From Gloeophyllum trabeum ATCC 11539 (Eukaryota > Basidiomycota > Agaricomycetes > Gloeophyllales > Gloeophyllaceae), in assembly GCF_000344685.1 (NCBI RefSeq), contig NW_006920412.1, positions 2,908,537-2,972,536 on the forward strand: 64,000 nucleotides of DNA. The letters run 5' to 3'. The position numbers were made by a program, and so were the translations under genes. Under the pieces are notes generated by a model, which ran no database searches, was not told where the DNA came from, and worked only from the letters and a program-made list of their open reading frames with translations. This document shows, piece by piece, positions 1 to 12,517 of the stretch (the stretch's first letter is position 1; every line of letters starts with the position of its first letter).

Positions 1-437
1 AAAGAGGTCTTAGCTACGGTCCCACCGATACCCGAAAATGTACCGGAAGTAGTGAAGAATCTGCACGCAGAGCTGGTCAAGTCGCCTCACCTCGAACCGT
101 CGGAGCTGCTCGTGCGCGAGCCGCCTGAGATACCCCCTGGCCCGCCGTTGCCGCCGAAGGGACCGCAGGGTCGGAGGAAACGGGGGAGCACGTATGCAGG
201 CGAAGGGGTGTTGTACCCTACGAGTGGGATATGGAATTGGTTGATTCTGGCTCAGGTGCGTTCAGTACACGTGTCGCAGGCTCTGGCCTTGCTGATAGGC
301 GTGACTGCTAGGTTAAGGAAGGTACGGAGAAGCGAGGGGCGATAGAGTCTGTAGTTCGCCTTGTCCGTAAAACAGTAAGTGCCATCCGATCGCACGCAAT
401 CACTTCAGTGAGGCTTACGGCGCAATATAGCTATTAA
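1..437 (+). CDS. 3' end of an unrecognised gene (5' end outside window)
   Basis: Reading frame 1 is open from the first base and encodes a proline-rich stretch (EPPEIPPGPPLPPKGPQGRR) followed by a conserved-looking segment ending SGIWNWLILAQ. A 56-nt intron at 256-311 (GTGCGT..CTAG, phase 0) fits local intron sizes. Splicing it extends the frame through a basic helix-like tail to a TAA at 435-437. Without splicing the frame would stop at 343-345. I do not recognise the family. The proline-rich linker and basic tail give no function. The 5' part lies outside the window. Confidence 0.45.
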
Positions 438-2540
438 AAATGGAGCCACCCTTACCGCTACCACCCAATGCGAAGCGGAAGGTTAATGATACATGGGCCA
501 TGATAGACGCAGGTGATTTTGCGGTTCATATCATGAGCAAGAGTGCAAAAGAAAAGTTTTTCACCCGTATGGAAGAGTGGTAATCAAGGTCGCTGTATTT
601 TATTAAAGTCACCAAGGCTTTCATCTAATTCACTAGTTTACAATGTTTAGCATGTGTAATACCACTTCGTGTCGTCAGCTCGATAGGGTTAGGGTTAGTC
701 CAATATTGATGGCTCATCGATACTAGCATTATGGATCTGAGTCGCGACTTTGTCATGTCAACGCGCAACTGCGTGTGGATGTTCCTGTATTTCACGATAA
801 GTATACTCTATTTTTTACTTGTACCCGCCAGTCTTCTCCCCCTTTTCGAGAAGCCGACTTCGGCAAGGCATGTAAGTAGACCTTTACGCTTCGTCTACTC
901 TTCCGTAGGAGACTACCTGTCGAAGATGTGTTTATCTACGATTACCTGCCGTCAGACCGACGGGCCCAGCTCATAATTCAGCCTCGTGGACGACAACATG
1001 ACATTATTGAGGCCCAAGATATCAGACACTTACATATGGACAGGGTGGCGAATGTCAATTAAGCCTGCCATATTGGACTACCACGATTTTCGAAGTGGAT
1101 TCTGTGGACATCGCAAGGAGCCCAAAGGTTGGAATAGTTCGGGGTCTAATGGCGGACACCTTCGTGCACTAACTCGCTGTACGTCGCTTTTTCTTCTCAT
1201 TCGACATACACTTCTTGATATGTTAAAGGTTGAAGTGCACCAAAGCTTTACCTGCAGCCCGATACTCCTCTGCCCCCGCTCAGGGCTCCCAAACTCATAC
1301 TGTCCTGGGAAAGAATGGTCCTGAACTGCCCCCTGGAATGACAACCCGCTGCTGACCCTCTGGCGGCCTTGCGCTTGTACTGACAGGCGAAAACGAGACA
1401 TTCGAGAACCTGGCTCGCCAACTCTGAAGCGGCTGTGGCAGATGGTGGTGGACTCCCGTCCGAATTTGTTGGAAGTCTATCCCACTTACCTCTGCCTTGC
1501 ACTCGCCAAGCTCCGCCGTCATCACTCGAAAACTCAACCGGGGCGCAGTTCGTTCTCTTCGCACGGAATTGTTATCAGTCGTTGATGATCCAAGCTTCTG
1601 CTCACCCCGTGGATAATGTTGCACTTGTGGCTCCCTGGTTACTGAATCACGAAAGGCCAAAGAGCATTTATGCCGGGACCGGATGTGACAGAAGTTCCAC
1701 CTTCTTTGCTCCTGATGCAATGGAACGCAGAGAAGACAGATTGCCACCGCCCCCCCTACCCTCATCAATATATGGAGGCACGTTCTTCATCGAGAGCGGT
1801 GCTCTGCGGTCAAGTCCCGATATGCGTAGGTCGTGCTAGTCCGCCGCGTCTTCCATACAGTGCAACTCATACTCAGGCTGACACTTCAGACCACCGTCCC
1901 CGGCCCCTCTCGTGCAAGTACGTTGCTTGCCGACATTGATGAAATGCCGCGAAGTCCGATTTGCATAGGTCACGCTTGCCCGCCGCGTCGTCTGCCCGGT
2001 AGTGTACCTTTTCCTCGCCCATGCATTTAATCAGGTGGTGCGACTTTTCCCTCACCTAGGCATTCCTATTTCTGTAGGTATACTTGCGTGTGACGTGATC
2101 TGGAATGTTCATCTAATCGACCGCGAGATCCTCGGAACTTGGATGACATCCTTTTTCATACCCGTGAAAGGGCGGGTATTTTTGGTCAAAACCGTACGAG
2201 GATGTATTCTTGCAGATGTAAATACTCATCATGACTGCAGGCTCAAGTACGATGGGATTATGTTGGTCATGAATTTGCCTCCCACCCCACTTCCTGTTTT
2301 CGGCACCGACTTTGTGGCGAGCATATCCCGGAGTCAGTCGATTGGAACGAAGGGACCGAGGGCTCTACAGGTTGTGAAGCCTGTTTAGAGTCTCCTCTGT
2401 GTCGTGACCGATGTCCCTGACGTGTTTCCATGGATCCACCCGGAAGCACCTCGGGATAGCATGTGTCTCCGCACCCAGTACGGATTATTCACGGTATTTC
2501 CGCGAATACATCTTAAAGCTGTAATTGTCTATGGCCAGGA
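438..2540. other. 2.1 kb without a recognisable gene
   Basis: Several open frames of 60-157 codons exist on both strands (for example 1295-1768 minus and 1435-1839 plus), but they overlap each other, have no family resemblance and lack a consistent exon pattern. Two imperfect copies of a short segment containing TAGGTC..GYCCGCCGCGTC occur near 1826-1851 and 1965-1990. A short TTAGGG-like run sits at 684-698. The region may be decayed intergenic DNA, and its last part must hold the upstream control region of the endoglucanase gene. Confidence 0.5.
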
Positions 2541-2543
2541 GGG

Positions 2544-2550
2544 TATAATA
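2544..2550 (+). promoter_or_regulatory. TATA box of the GH5 gene
   Basis: TATAATA lies 62 bases before the ATG of the endoglucanase gene, a normal distance for a fungal TATA box with a short 5' UTR. Confidence 0.5.
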
Positions 2551-2611
2551 AGGGCCATTTCTCTGTTAACTGAGGTGCGACCCCCCAGTTCCTCCGTCAT
2601 ATACTGACAAC

Positions 2612-3985
2612 ATGAAGTTCCTCGCCTCAACCGCGGTAGCTCTGGCCTGCATGGTCGGGTCTGCCTTCGCGCAGTTCCGCTACACTGGTGTCAATATTGC
2701 TGGCTTTGACTTCGGTTGTGGCACGGATGGTACCTGCGACATTACCCAGGTCGTGCCTCCCTTGACCCAGTACGGAGGTCAGTACCTCTATCTTCAGGGG
2801 ACAACGAGCGGGCGAGCTCATGTATGCCATCCTCTACAGGTCCCGACGGACTCGGTCAAATGCAACACTTCGTCCGGAACGACGGCTACAGCCTGTTCCG
2901 ACTTCCGGTCGGCTGGCAATATCTCACTAATAACACCTTGGGCGGCACGCTCTACCAACCGAATTTCGAGAAGTATAACGCATTGGTGCAAGCGTGTTTG
3001 AGCACCGGTGCGAGCTGCATTGTCGATGTCCACAACTACGCTCGCTGGGACGGCGGAGTAAGTGACCCCGTGAAGCCAAGAATAAGGCGGTAGCTCATTG
3101 ATATGCATAGATCATTGGGCAAGGTGGGCCTACCAATGAGCAGTTTGCTGCCCTCTGGTACTCGTTGGCCTCGGAGTTCAAGCAGTACAACAACATCATC
3201 TTCGGAACGTGAGTCACAACATGTACTAACCTCTTTGTGTACTAACTGGTAATGCGAAGAATGAATGAACCGCATGACCTCAACGTCACCCTGTGGGCTG
3301 AGTCTGTCCAGTACGCCGTGAACGCAATTCGCGAGGCCGGGTAAGTCTTCCCCGGCGCATCCTTCACGAGGGTATTCCAAGCTAACCGTCCCACAGGGCA
3401 ACCACCCAGTTGATTCTTCTTCCTGGTGACCAGTACACATCCGCTGCCACCATTTGGTCAGACGGCTCTGGAGCAGCTCTCCTTAACGTGACAAACCCCG
3501 ACGGTACTAAGACGAACCTCATTTTCGATGTTCACAAGTATCTCGACTACGTGAGTAACCAGTTCGAGAATCTCGTCGGCGTCGGAATAACACTGGAAAT
3601 GATATAGGACAACTCGGGCACGCACGCCAACTGCACCACCAACAACATTGACACGGCATGGGAGCCGCTCTCGCAGTGGCTGCGCGAGAACGGAAGGCAG
3701 GCTCTGAACACCGAGACGGGGGGCGGTAACACCGCATCTTGCATCGAGTACTTGTGTCAGCAAGTTGCTTACCAGAGGACCGTTGCTGACGGTACGTCCT
3801 CATGCATCATTCTCGATCAGTCTTTTTGTTGATCCGTTACTTCAGTTATCTTGGGCTACTCGGGATGGGCGGCGGGAAGTTTCGCCACCGATTACATTCT
3901 CACTGAGACTCCGACCCTCAACGGTACCGTTTGGTATGACCAGCCGACTGTCTCGTACTGCTTAGCACCCACGGCTGGTGCGTGA
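2612..3985 (+). CDS. secreted GH5 subfamily 5 endo-beta-1,4-glucanase
   Basis: Seven exons: 2612-2777, 2840-3057, 3111-3208, 3260-3340, 3397-3550, 3608-3791, 3846-3985. They give 346 residues. Residues 1-20 are a signal peptide (MKFLASTAVALACMVGSAFA). The catalytic domain follows at once with FRYTGVNIAGFDFGC, then RLPVGW, the HNYARWDG motif, TMNEPHDL (acid/base Glu) and TETGGGN (nucleophile Glu), ending with YSGWAAGSF. These are hallmarks of fungal GH5_5 enzymes that cut internal bonds of cellulose outside the cell. There is no CBM1 cellulose-binding module at either end, so this is a catalytic-domain-only form. Cysteines typical of the family are present. All introns are 51-62 nt with GT..AG ends, and the frame is intact. 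Confidence 0.93.
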
Positions 3986-4238
3986 AGGCGTCACGTAGGG
4001 CTCTCGTCCGGTTAGGATTGCAGAACGCTATGTTTGGGATGTAAGTATATCATAAGCAGCAATCAATTATCTTGGTGACAGTGCGACCTGCGAAGCACGC
4101 ATTGCGCGATCGGGAGGCTGGCCCACGACTAAAGTTATTCTGTGCGGCTCACAGCAGGGGCATTTACATCTGGCTCTCAGCCGCCTGCACAAGCGATGAT
4201 AGCGGAGCAGCCCCTACCTGCGCGAAGAATCCCATTTC

Positions 4239-7200
4239 TCAGTCCTTCTTCCTACTTTCCAACCATTGTGCAACGTCAGAAGTCGAACGCTAAGGGGCGA
4301 TGTCATCAACACGCAGCATGACAGAAAGCAGTGACGTACCTCAATAACAGCAATATTATCCTTTATGCTATCGAGAGCCTGCAAGTATGCGAGATGATAT
4401 CTGGAGGTGTCTTTATGCTACAATCGGAGCAGCATTAGCTTCAAGCTTGATATCGCGAAGTCGATGGAGATATGGACCTTGAAGAAGTCCACCGTCTCAT
4501 CATAATCACGCTGAGTTGTGAGAGATGCAAGAGACAGCTGATCGTTGTGTATTGCAGTTAGTTAAATTTTTTGTGCAGTCGCGGTAGTACTCACCCTGAG
4601 CAGGGACGTCAGTGTGAAGTTCCCTTCAAACCGTTTGTATAACTGCCGAGTCCATGTCGTGCTCAGCTGTAGTATCACTAAAGAAGCAATGCACTCACAT
4701 CCCAAAAGTGTTCTTTGAAGAAGCTCGCCATAAGCCGTCTCGACTTCTCATTCGCACCCAGAGACGCGACGAAGTACATGACGTCTTGGTCCCGCGCCTG
4801 TGTCATCATGTAGTCCAGGGTCTCTTTCGCTAACTCTAAGTCGCGAGTAGCGCCCATGGCAACCCTAGTGGGAGTTAGGCAGAGTGAGGCGGGACAACGA
4901 GGCGGTATTGGGAAGATCTTACATAGCAGCAATAGCATGTGTCGGGGTCTTGGGCTGACCAAGGATATGCTTCATTGCGTCGAATTCTGCACGACCACCA
5001 TGACGCACCGCCTATAACCAATGTTACATCCAACTTCCTTTCCCGCTGCATCCCTCACTCACCACAGAGAAGGTAGTTCTGAGAAGGTCAGCCGGTATCT
5101 TCGAGTCGTCGCCAGTTTCCACGAAGTGCTTGAAACGACCCTTCAATTCCTGGATGACTCTGGGAAGAGACCTGAACACAAGACGAACGGACAGTCGTTA
5201 CACGCCACATACTTAGGGTCTTCTCCGACGCTGGCCATACGTATGGCCGTCGTACGTAGTGAGACGACATCGGGCGAGTCATCCGGAGCGTATTCGAAGC
5301 CCAGTTGGTCCACTAGTGGCATATAAAGTTCCTAGAATGCTGCATTATGATCATTAGATTTCGAACGGTCTCAAATGCACCTACACGGGCGAATTGAGCC
5401 AAGGGATCCCTGATCTCAGGATGCTCAAACCAGATCTTTCGCAGGTCAGAAAGATTATCAGCTATGCTATCACGGACGAGGACTTTCGGTGACGTCAGAA
5501 AGTAATACGCGCAGGTATCACCACACTAGATTGCTCACACTCTTTCTCCTTTCTCAGTATGTCCATCAGTGTGAGAGCACTGCTAATCTTCGCAAAACCG
5601 GCCTTGGAGAGTGCTATAGCATCGTGAATCAAGCCCATCCTGTCGCTGAGAGAGAATAATGAGTTCTCCTTGGCCGCCTCCGAAGCTATCTTGGCGAGGC
5701 GCTCCGGAGAGTAGAGAACTCGATCTGAAAAGCGACACATGTCGGTGGACGGGGCGAGCAGTTTTTCTATCCGATAACTCACAGACACCTGTGTTGTGCG
5801 CGTTGAGTTTGAAAGGCTTGTTGGTATCAAAAGGAATGGTCCTCTCCCGCACATCCAAGACTGCGTCTCTGTTTATAACGGCTTGACCATGCTCATTTAC
5901 AGAGACGACCTGAAGGGGAACAGTCCTATGATTCCCCTCGACGTCAGCCTCAGCACATCACAGCCAGAGGACATCCTCACCAAATGGTCTCGTTGTCCTT
6001 GGGCTCCGCAGGACCTGATGCTAGGAAGCGGTCTTGGCGGACATGGATACCCTTCTCTGTTTCAGACACGGTGATGACCGGGAAACCCATCTGAACGCTG
6101 CCTTTAGACCTGCAATCAACTAGAAGGTCGGTACGTTACCTTTGACACCCAGTTATCCATGACCTTCGGGACGTCGACGCCTAACGGGCTTCAGAATCAT
6201 AACTCGGTTACTATACCGTACGCGCTTACCAGTCGCCTCAGCGATTCCTTCCCACAAGTCTTTCGTCACGGTATTACCATATAAATGCTTCTTGAGGTAT
6301 AAGGAAATTCCTTTCAAGAAGCGATCTTCGCCCATGTAACTCGCTAGCATGCGGAGGACTAGTAGAGTGTTCTAAGAAATTCGAGTGTTCGAAGACATTC
6401 GCATGTCTCACCTGATGCAGCTTTGGAGTATGACAGCGAGTCAAATATCTAATGATCGCATAAGCCTAACTCAATGGTGCGATATCTACCGAAATGAGTT
6501 CACGTACCTGATTGATTTTGTTTGCATCGGGGCACTCCACTTCAATGGGATGTGAAGACAGCTTTGCATCCAAATTCAGAGCGCGAACCAGGTGGACATT
6601 GATGAAGCGCGATTCCATCTTCCACTCCGGCCAAATCCTGCTCTTATTGTCAGAAGAACCCTCCTTTGCAGTGCAATGGGACAGCGCACTTGTCTAGAAT
6701 GAATCGTGATTAATCAGATCCCGCTCTGTCGGGAACCAACGTATACGTACTTGGAAGGATGACTTCTCCCATCTGCAATATACACCAGTAAGTGGCTACA
6801 GGGGGGTGGCAGAGAGAATCAACTTGCCAGAGTCGCGAAGCCTAATCGTGTGTGTTGTCAGAACATAGTCTTATAGTAGCGAGAGACCATCCTTACCCTC
6901 CTTGAGGTACAGATTGTCCCACCACTCCATAGTCGTTATGTTTCCGAACCTTCATTGCCTTCACTTCTCGCAACAAATGAAGGTGTGCTACATGGTACGT
7001 ACCACATATGGGCCACTTCGTGACACTGAGTGTCTACAACGTTCAGTTTCGCTTGCAGATCGGCCTTGTCAGGGTCCACCAAGAAAGCGGAAGTCCTTCC
7101 AGTGATCAGACCCTGTAAGACACGTCAGATGTCCATGCATGACCATATTGCTGTTACGCCAGCCACACTGAACATACCCAGTTCTCCATAGCACCTATTG

Positions 7201-8413
7201 CAGATATATTAGCTACATTCCCCATGATACATCGGGACACCTACCGGCGTCAAAGTCGCTAGCGACTAAGGTGTCCAATTTGGGCAGTGGATACTCCACC
7301 TGGAACATTTGTTCATATAGTGGCAGCGCTTTTGCTTTGACGTCGAGGGCAAATTGCGTCTGATGAATGCAGTCCTTGGTACCTGCGAGAATAGTACATT
7401 GACATGGCCGATCAGCGAGTATAAACCACAAGGAAATGCGTCCGACATACTATAGATTCGTAGTGGTCGCGTCTTCCCGCTCAGAGGACTTGTATACGAG
7501 CTCTCCAGGTACTCGAAGTGTCCGTTGGCAAACCCAACAATATATGTTGACATCTGCACCAAGACCAACCTTAGCAAAACCGACCAGCGAAGGCAGTTTC
7601 CAGCGACTCACGATTGGAGTAGTGTCGAAACGTGTGATTTTCCACTTGTCTGCTTGGTCTCCGGTACCCAGAGAAGCGAGGAACTTGGCCAGAGCAGGAG
7701 ACTTCTTCATTGAGTCTGCGAATGCACCGGGAACGTATAACTCCTCCGAGATAGCAGGCATATTGCTCAGGTTGACGGTGTCAGTGCGGGAGATCATAGT
7801 GACAGCAAACGTGGCTTTCAGCAGGGGCTCATCCCAGCAAGGGAATGCTTTCCGAGCGGCTGTGGGCTGCAATGCAAACACGGGAAGGCGTCAGGATCAT
7901 CGTGCAATTGCCGGAGACTACAAAATAAGAACCTCGAACTGCGTCAACGCATAGTATTGTGTTTTGCCTTGGCCTGTCCATTTGGACCTGTAGTAACCAG
8001 CCATGCTTCCATCGAGTTCACCGGTAAAGCCGATCCGCAGTTGAGCTTTGGAGCCCGCCGGTAACGGCGTGCCAAATCGCACAGTAAGACGCTCTGTCGT
8101 GGAGTCTACATTCGCGGAGGCCTGGATCTGTTCCGTCCGTAACGCTTCAGAGTAAACGGATGCTTCTCCAAGTTGGGTGTGGGCCGAGTTTAGGACAATG
8201 GAGGATGTCTCTTCCACGACATCCAAGCTAGAAGCCCATATATCGTTGGTCATTAGTTCTACACCTATAGTGGTTGAAGACAACCCACTCGATGGATACG
8301 AAACCGTCAAAGGCGAGCTTCTCGAGGTCCGTCCGGACAGTGATGTCGTAGTGCGTCGGTCTCACGTTCGTCGGAAGACGGTAATTCCCCGCATTGGCTC
8401 CTGTATTAGCCAT
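4239..8413 (-). CDS. M1 family zinc aminopeptidase (puromycin-sensitive aminopeptidase type)
   Basis: About 26 exons encode roughly 909 residues. The start is ATG at 8413 (MANTGANAGNYRLPTNVRPT). Domains in order: N-terminal beta domain with TQFEPTAARKAFPCWDEP; substrate-binding GAMENW at about 306-311; zinc site HEVAH at 342-346 with the third ligand Glu365 in LKEGFAT (HEXXH-X18-E); and a C-terminal helical domain ending RSTSDVAQWLESRKKD. It removes N-terminal residues from peptides and lacks a signal peptide, so it is probably cytosolic. GAMENW sits on a 17-nt exon (7194-7178). GFATL sits on a 14-nt exon (6841-6828), followed by an intron that must use a GC donor (GCAAGT). The junction between exons 10 and 11 (about 6747 to 6637) is uncertain. 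All other phases close. Confidence 0.93.
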
Positions 8414-8973
8414 CGCACCTAAAGATACGTCTGGAAGAGTAGAACAGAACCGTGAATGCGACCTGAGGCTTTGGATCCTAGTCGCGTCGACGCGTCTACT
8501 AGTAGGAAACACCTGATCACGATAACTCCGTCTTATAAGGTGCATGACTGGGCCATCGATGTGATGTCCCATGTACGCTTTTGTACTGATAGTGGAGACG
8601 CATGATTTGACAGATAACCACTCTTGCCGCAGAACCGACCTTGCGAAGGTCATGATCAGTGACCGGACCATACGCGCTTGTGCTTCAGGTCAGGCGTGCG
8701 ACGTGTTGCCGGCCCAACGCGAGGGTAACCTCAACCTGTTTGGACTAGGAGCACTGTCTCTACTAAGTAGAAGTATTTCTAGCAACGAAGCAATAAGCGG
8801 GGAAACAACTCTTTATTTCTAGTGTACAATTCCACATCCAACCAACCACAAGGTACAGATTTTCTACAACTTGAACAAGAGAGCAGTTTACAATGCAAGG
8901 ACACTTCTGATGGTATGATTTCTAGATTCCTCTAGGACCGAACACCAGCTCATATTCGATGGCACTCGACCCC
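8414..8973. other. intergenic: M1 aminopeptidase upstream region and trehalose phosphorylase 3' region
   Basis: 560 bases between two leftward genes. A 5' extension frame runs upstream of the aminopeptidase ATG (to 8671 on the minus strand) but shows no conserved sequence. I see no further gene. Confidence 0.4.
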
Positions 8974-11856
8974 TCAGTTCACGACACGGGGCAACTTCGG
9001 CTCATCAGGCGCATAAGGCTCACCCGTAACCTCCCTCATCAAGTCGTTGAGCCACGCCCCATTCGGCTTCACCTTCTCGCCACGAGAGCAGTACATCATA
9101 GCCAAGTAGAGCCACGCCGCGGCGTTCCCGACGGTGCCCACCTCATCACTGACGTGGGTCCTCGCGTACTCGCTCATGGTGTCGTACAGCTTCTCGTCGG
9201 TGTACAAGTCGAAGAGGTGCTTGGCGACGGTCTCGTTGTCGCCGACTTCGACCAGGTAGCCGCTCTTGCCGTGCTCGATCTGCAGGGGAATACCGCCGGT
9301 GCGAGAGGCGACAACGGGCTTGCCGGTGTGCAGGGCCTCGGAGACCTTCACTTCGAAGCCTTCACGGGTGGACAGCTGCAAAGCGATCTTCGCGTTGTCC
9401 ATCAAAGCGTTCAGAACTGCCACAAGGTCAGATATTTAAGACAGTGGCAGGTGGTCAAGGTTAGCCACTTACGTTGATCACTGGGCGGCAGTCTCATGAC
9501 GATGATATCGTTCGAGTATTGGGAGTACTGCGAGTGGATAAGCCCGGTGACCTGGTCATAGATGATACTGGCATCAGGATCGTCGACCGCGCCGTGACCG
9601 CAGATCAACAGTTGGGGCATGATGTCCTCTTCCAACTCGGTCTTTTCGGCGAGCATCTTACGGAATTTCGCATACGAGTCGATGACGTTGGGGATACCCT
9701 TTGACGGGTCGAAGCGCGCAATCTGTACAACGTACTCGCGCGCGGGCCACTTCAACTCGTGCATCTTTTCGCGCACACAGAGGGAGCGGAATTCGCCCAT
9801 ATAGTACTGGGAGTCCCACGTGTCGAGGGGCTTGTTCAAGCCATCCAGCCTTAAAAGGGTACAGATGAATATGACTATCCAAGGTCTCAACCAATTTGCC
9901 CTTACCAGTCGGTCGCGGCGCCAAGGAAGGCGAGCTTCTCTGTGGGCACATCGCTGGGAACGAACTTCTTGACGGGATGGCCTGAGGCGACATAGTCAGC
10001 TATGAACGCAAAAACGTGGGAGGGTGTCGCTCACTAATGAACATATCGGCTAGCTGGATATTCTTCCATAGGTAGTTCCACACCTCTTCCTGCGGGGAAC
10101 CCTTGACATGCACCAAGTCGCTACGGATCTCAATATGCGACCTGTAAATGATGGGCATATCCGGGCGAACTTGCTTAATCAGAGGAATCAAACCCGGCAT
10201 CTGGGGATCATCTACGGTGCAATTCGTGTAAGCCAAGACCAATGTAATCATTGGACTGTGAATGCAACGTACCGATAAAGGCAATGTCCACGCCGCCCTG
10301 CGCGAGCGGGCCTCCTTCTGCCGTCCACCTCAGCCCGTTCTTTTGGATCCAGGCATCGAAATTGTCCTTCTGGTCCTGGGTCAGACGAAGGCTTGGGGCT
10401 GCGACGCCCTGAAGGATATTGTGGTTGTTCTTCGTCGTCCGGAATACGGACGGCGACGGGTTCGGAACATACCTGCGCACACATACATCGTGTGAACATT
10501 AAGTAGACGCAGTAAAAAGTCCGGATCGAGGGTTCCGGATAAAAGTAAACAGCAAGGACCCCAAGTGAATGCGATATGAAGAAAGATGGAAGATAACGCG
10601 AGGGATGCGGGGAAGGCACGGTGAGAGCCGAGAAGTGCGGGGTAAGAAACTCACCAAGAAGCATCGACGTCAAGGAGAGTTAAAAACCTGATAAGCGCGT
10701 GTCGCATCTAGTACAAACCGGTCAGTTTCATCTCTGCCGATCGGCACTATAACACCAGGAAATGTACTCACGAGAGCGACACCACCTGTTCAATCGTATT
10801 AAACCCATTAGCAAAATGGGAGGAGCCGATCAATCGCCGCGAGGATACGCGGGACCAAAGAGACAATGCGGGGAAAGGTACTCACCGCCTTGGGGCGTAC
10901 TGGAAAAGAAGCCGATCTTGATTTTCTTCTCCCTCAGCTCGTCCGCGAGTTTGTTCACGGCATTCCACGTCCCCGAGCTGACGGTCTTGCGGTACTCGTC
11001 CAAATCGTCGATGAGGTGGATCTTCCCAGCCGAGTCTACGAGCACTTGGTTGCGGGGCCCGATGCTCAGTCTGGGGTTGTTACCCGGGCCGAAGTACATG
11101 ATACATTTGCGGGCGGCCGAGTCCGCCTGTTCGTCCATAGTGCGGGGGATGGGTAGACCCTTGGTCGTGGGGGTACCGAGGTTGGCAGCGGTGCCCGGCG
11201 CGAGCACATTGTTTTTGGCCAAGGGAGTGGGGTCGACGTAGACAGTGGGGGTGTCGGCACCAGAGGGCGCAAAGGAGCCAGTTTGGGAGTATAAGCGGTG
11301 CTTAATGTTCGGCCGGGTCACGGAGTCAGTGTGGTAAGGCTTGATATTGAATACTATGGGCACTATATCCAGAGTCAACCACAGGCGGGTGCAAAGGTTC
11401 GGGGCCTGCCAGCCGATCATGAGATCGGAAAGTGATCGGGAGACGGAAGCCATACCTCCTTGAGCAGCGACAGAGTGACACCCGCGCCGAGGAACTTGCA
11501 CAGATGGTCAGCAGAGAACTTCCTGAGTGTAGAGAGGATTTGCTGCTCGATTTTATCGCCATTATCTCCGTTCGGTGAGTACGGGATTTGCATAGAGGCA
11601 TAATCAGTAGCATAAACCGAGTCGTGGATAGATATCGCGATCTCGAACTGCGTGTTGTTATTCACCACTCCCCCTGCGATACCCGCCCACATCGCCTGGA
11701 TATATTGTTACCACTGGTTGCGCAAGGTCATGGCAGTCTCCTTACCTGGAGCGAAGAGAACTGGGGCACATTGGGCCGCCTCCTCGATATCACGCTCGAA
11801 AGCCGCCTCCTGTACGAGTCGGGGGGCTTCGACTGGAAGTGCTGGGTAGGCGACAT
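8974..11856 (-). CDS. trehalose phosphorylase (retaining, GT4-like fungal type)
   Basis: Ten exons: 11856-11746, 11695-11456, 11405-10886, 10785-10772, 10707-10655, 10472-10273, 10211-10035, 9981-9906, 9849-9473, 9416-8974. They give 736 residues, close to characterised basidiomycete trehalose phosphorylases (about 730). The enzyme reversibly converts trehalose plus phosphate to glucose and glucose 1-phosphate in the cytosol. Visible blocks are MWAGIAGGVVNNNTQFE, CIMYFGPGNNPRL, FFSSTPQGGGVALMRHAL, IYRSHIEIRSDLVHVKGSPQ, VQIARFDPSKGIPNVIDSY and the GT-B donor-site block STREGFEVKVSEALHTGKP. Exon 4 is only 14 nt and completes the glycine-rich QGGGVAL loop. All phases sum correctly and no disruption is seen. 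The gene is divergent from the Brf-like gene. Confidence 0.95.
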
Positions 11857-12517
11857 CGTTCTTCGGCTGTTTCAACGGGAGTGGGCAGGCTAGGAGGGAG
11901 GCAGGAAGATTAATGGCACTGGGCGTCTTTTAAAGGATCCGCAGAGCGGCGACGAGTCCTGTTCTCAGGATGCTTAGGGACAGATCCCGAACCCAATTGC
12001 GATGCCCGCAGCGTGTCTTGACATGATCCACCAGCCAGTCTCGCACGCCAATTCTGGAGCGCGTATGGCTCCGGCTTTGGAAGAGACCTCCATGTATAGC
12101 GGTCTCGCTTTCCCGTCCAGACAGTCCTTTGGAGATAGAATTTCGTGTATGACAGCATAACCGGTCACGATAGCCTACCATGTACCTGATGACTCTCAAC
12201 GTGTTGTCAGGCCTGGAGCTCGGGTCGATGGCCGACGATATATCCGCAGGAGTGTGCGCCTGGCTCCGCCCAAGACGCGTAGAACGACTTCGAAAAAATC
12301 TAGATGTTCGTTCATAAAGCAGAACTCAGGAAATGAACGCGTTCGATATTGGCATGGGAGACGATGGAGGAGGACAAGGTTCACAAAGTGCAAATGAAAA
12401 GGGCAGTGGTCGGGGTACCCGTACCAATTCCCACGGCTGTGGCACCCTGTATAACGATTTCCAACTGCGTCGCGTCTCTTTCCAACATCGACTCTCGCGA
12501 TGCCAAACCGGTAGACA
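11857..12517. promoter_or_regulatory. divergent intergenic region, trehalose phosphorylase / Brf-like gene
   Basis: 661 bases separate the two start codons of genes reading away from each other, so both promoters should lie here. No clear TATA box or known operator was identified. Frames of up to 241 codons on the minus strand here are open by chance and partly overlap the Brf-like exon. Confidence 0.4.

Noticed and set aside
684..698. TTAGGG-type telomere-like repeat
   Set aside because: Only about two units in the interior of a contig with genes on both sides; too short to mean a telomere or fusion.
8959..9477. 172-codon plus-strand frame
   Set aside because: Antisense to the conserved last exon of trehalose phosphorylase.
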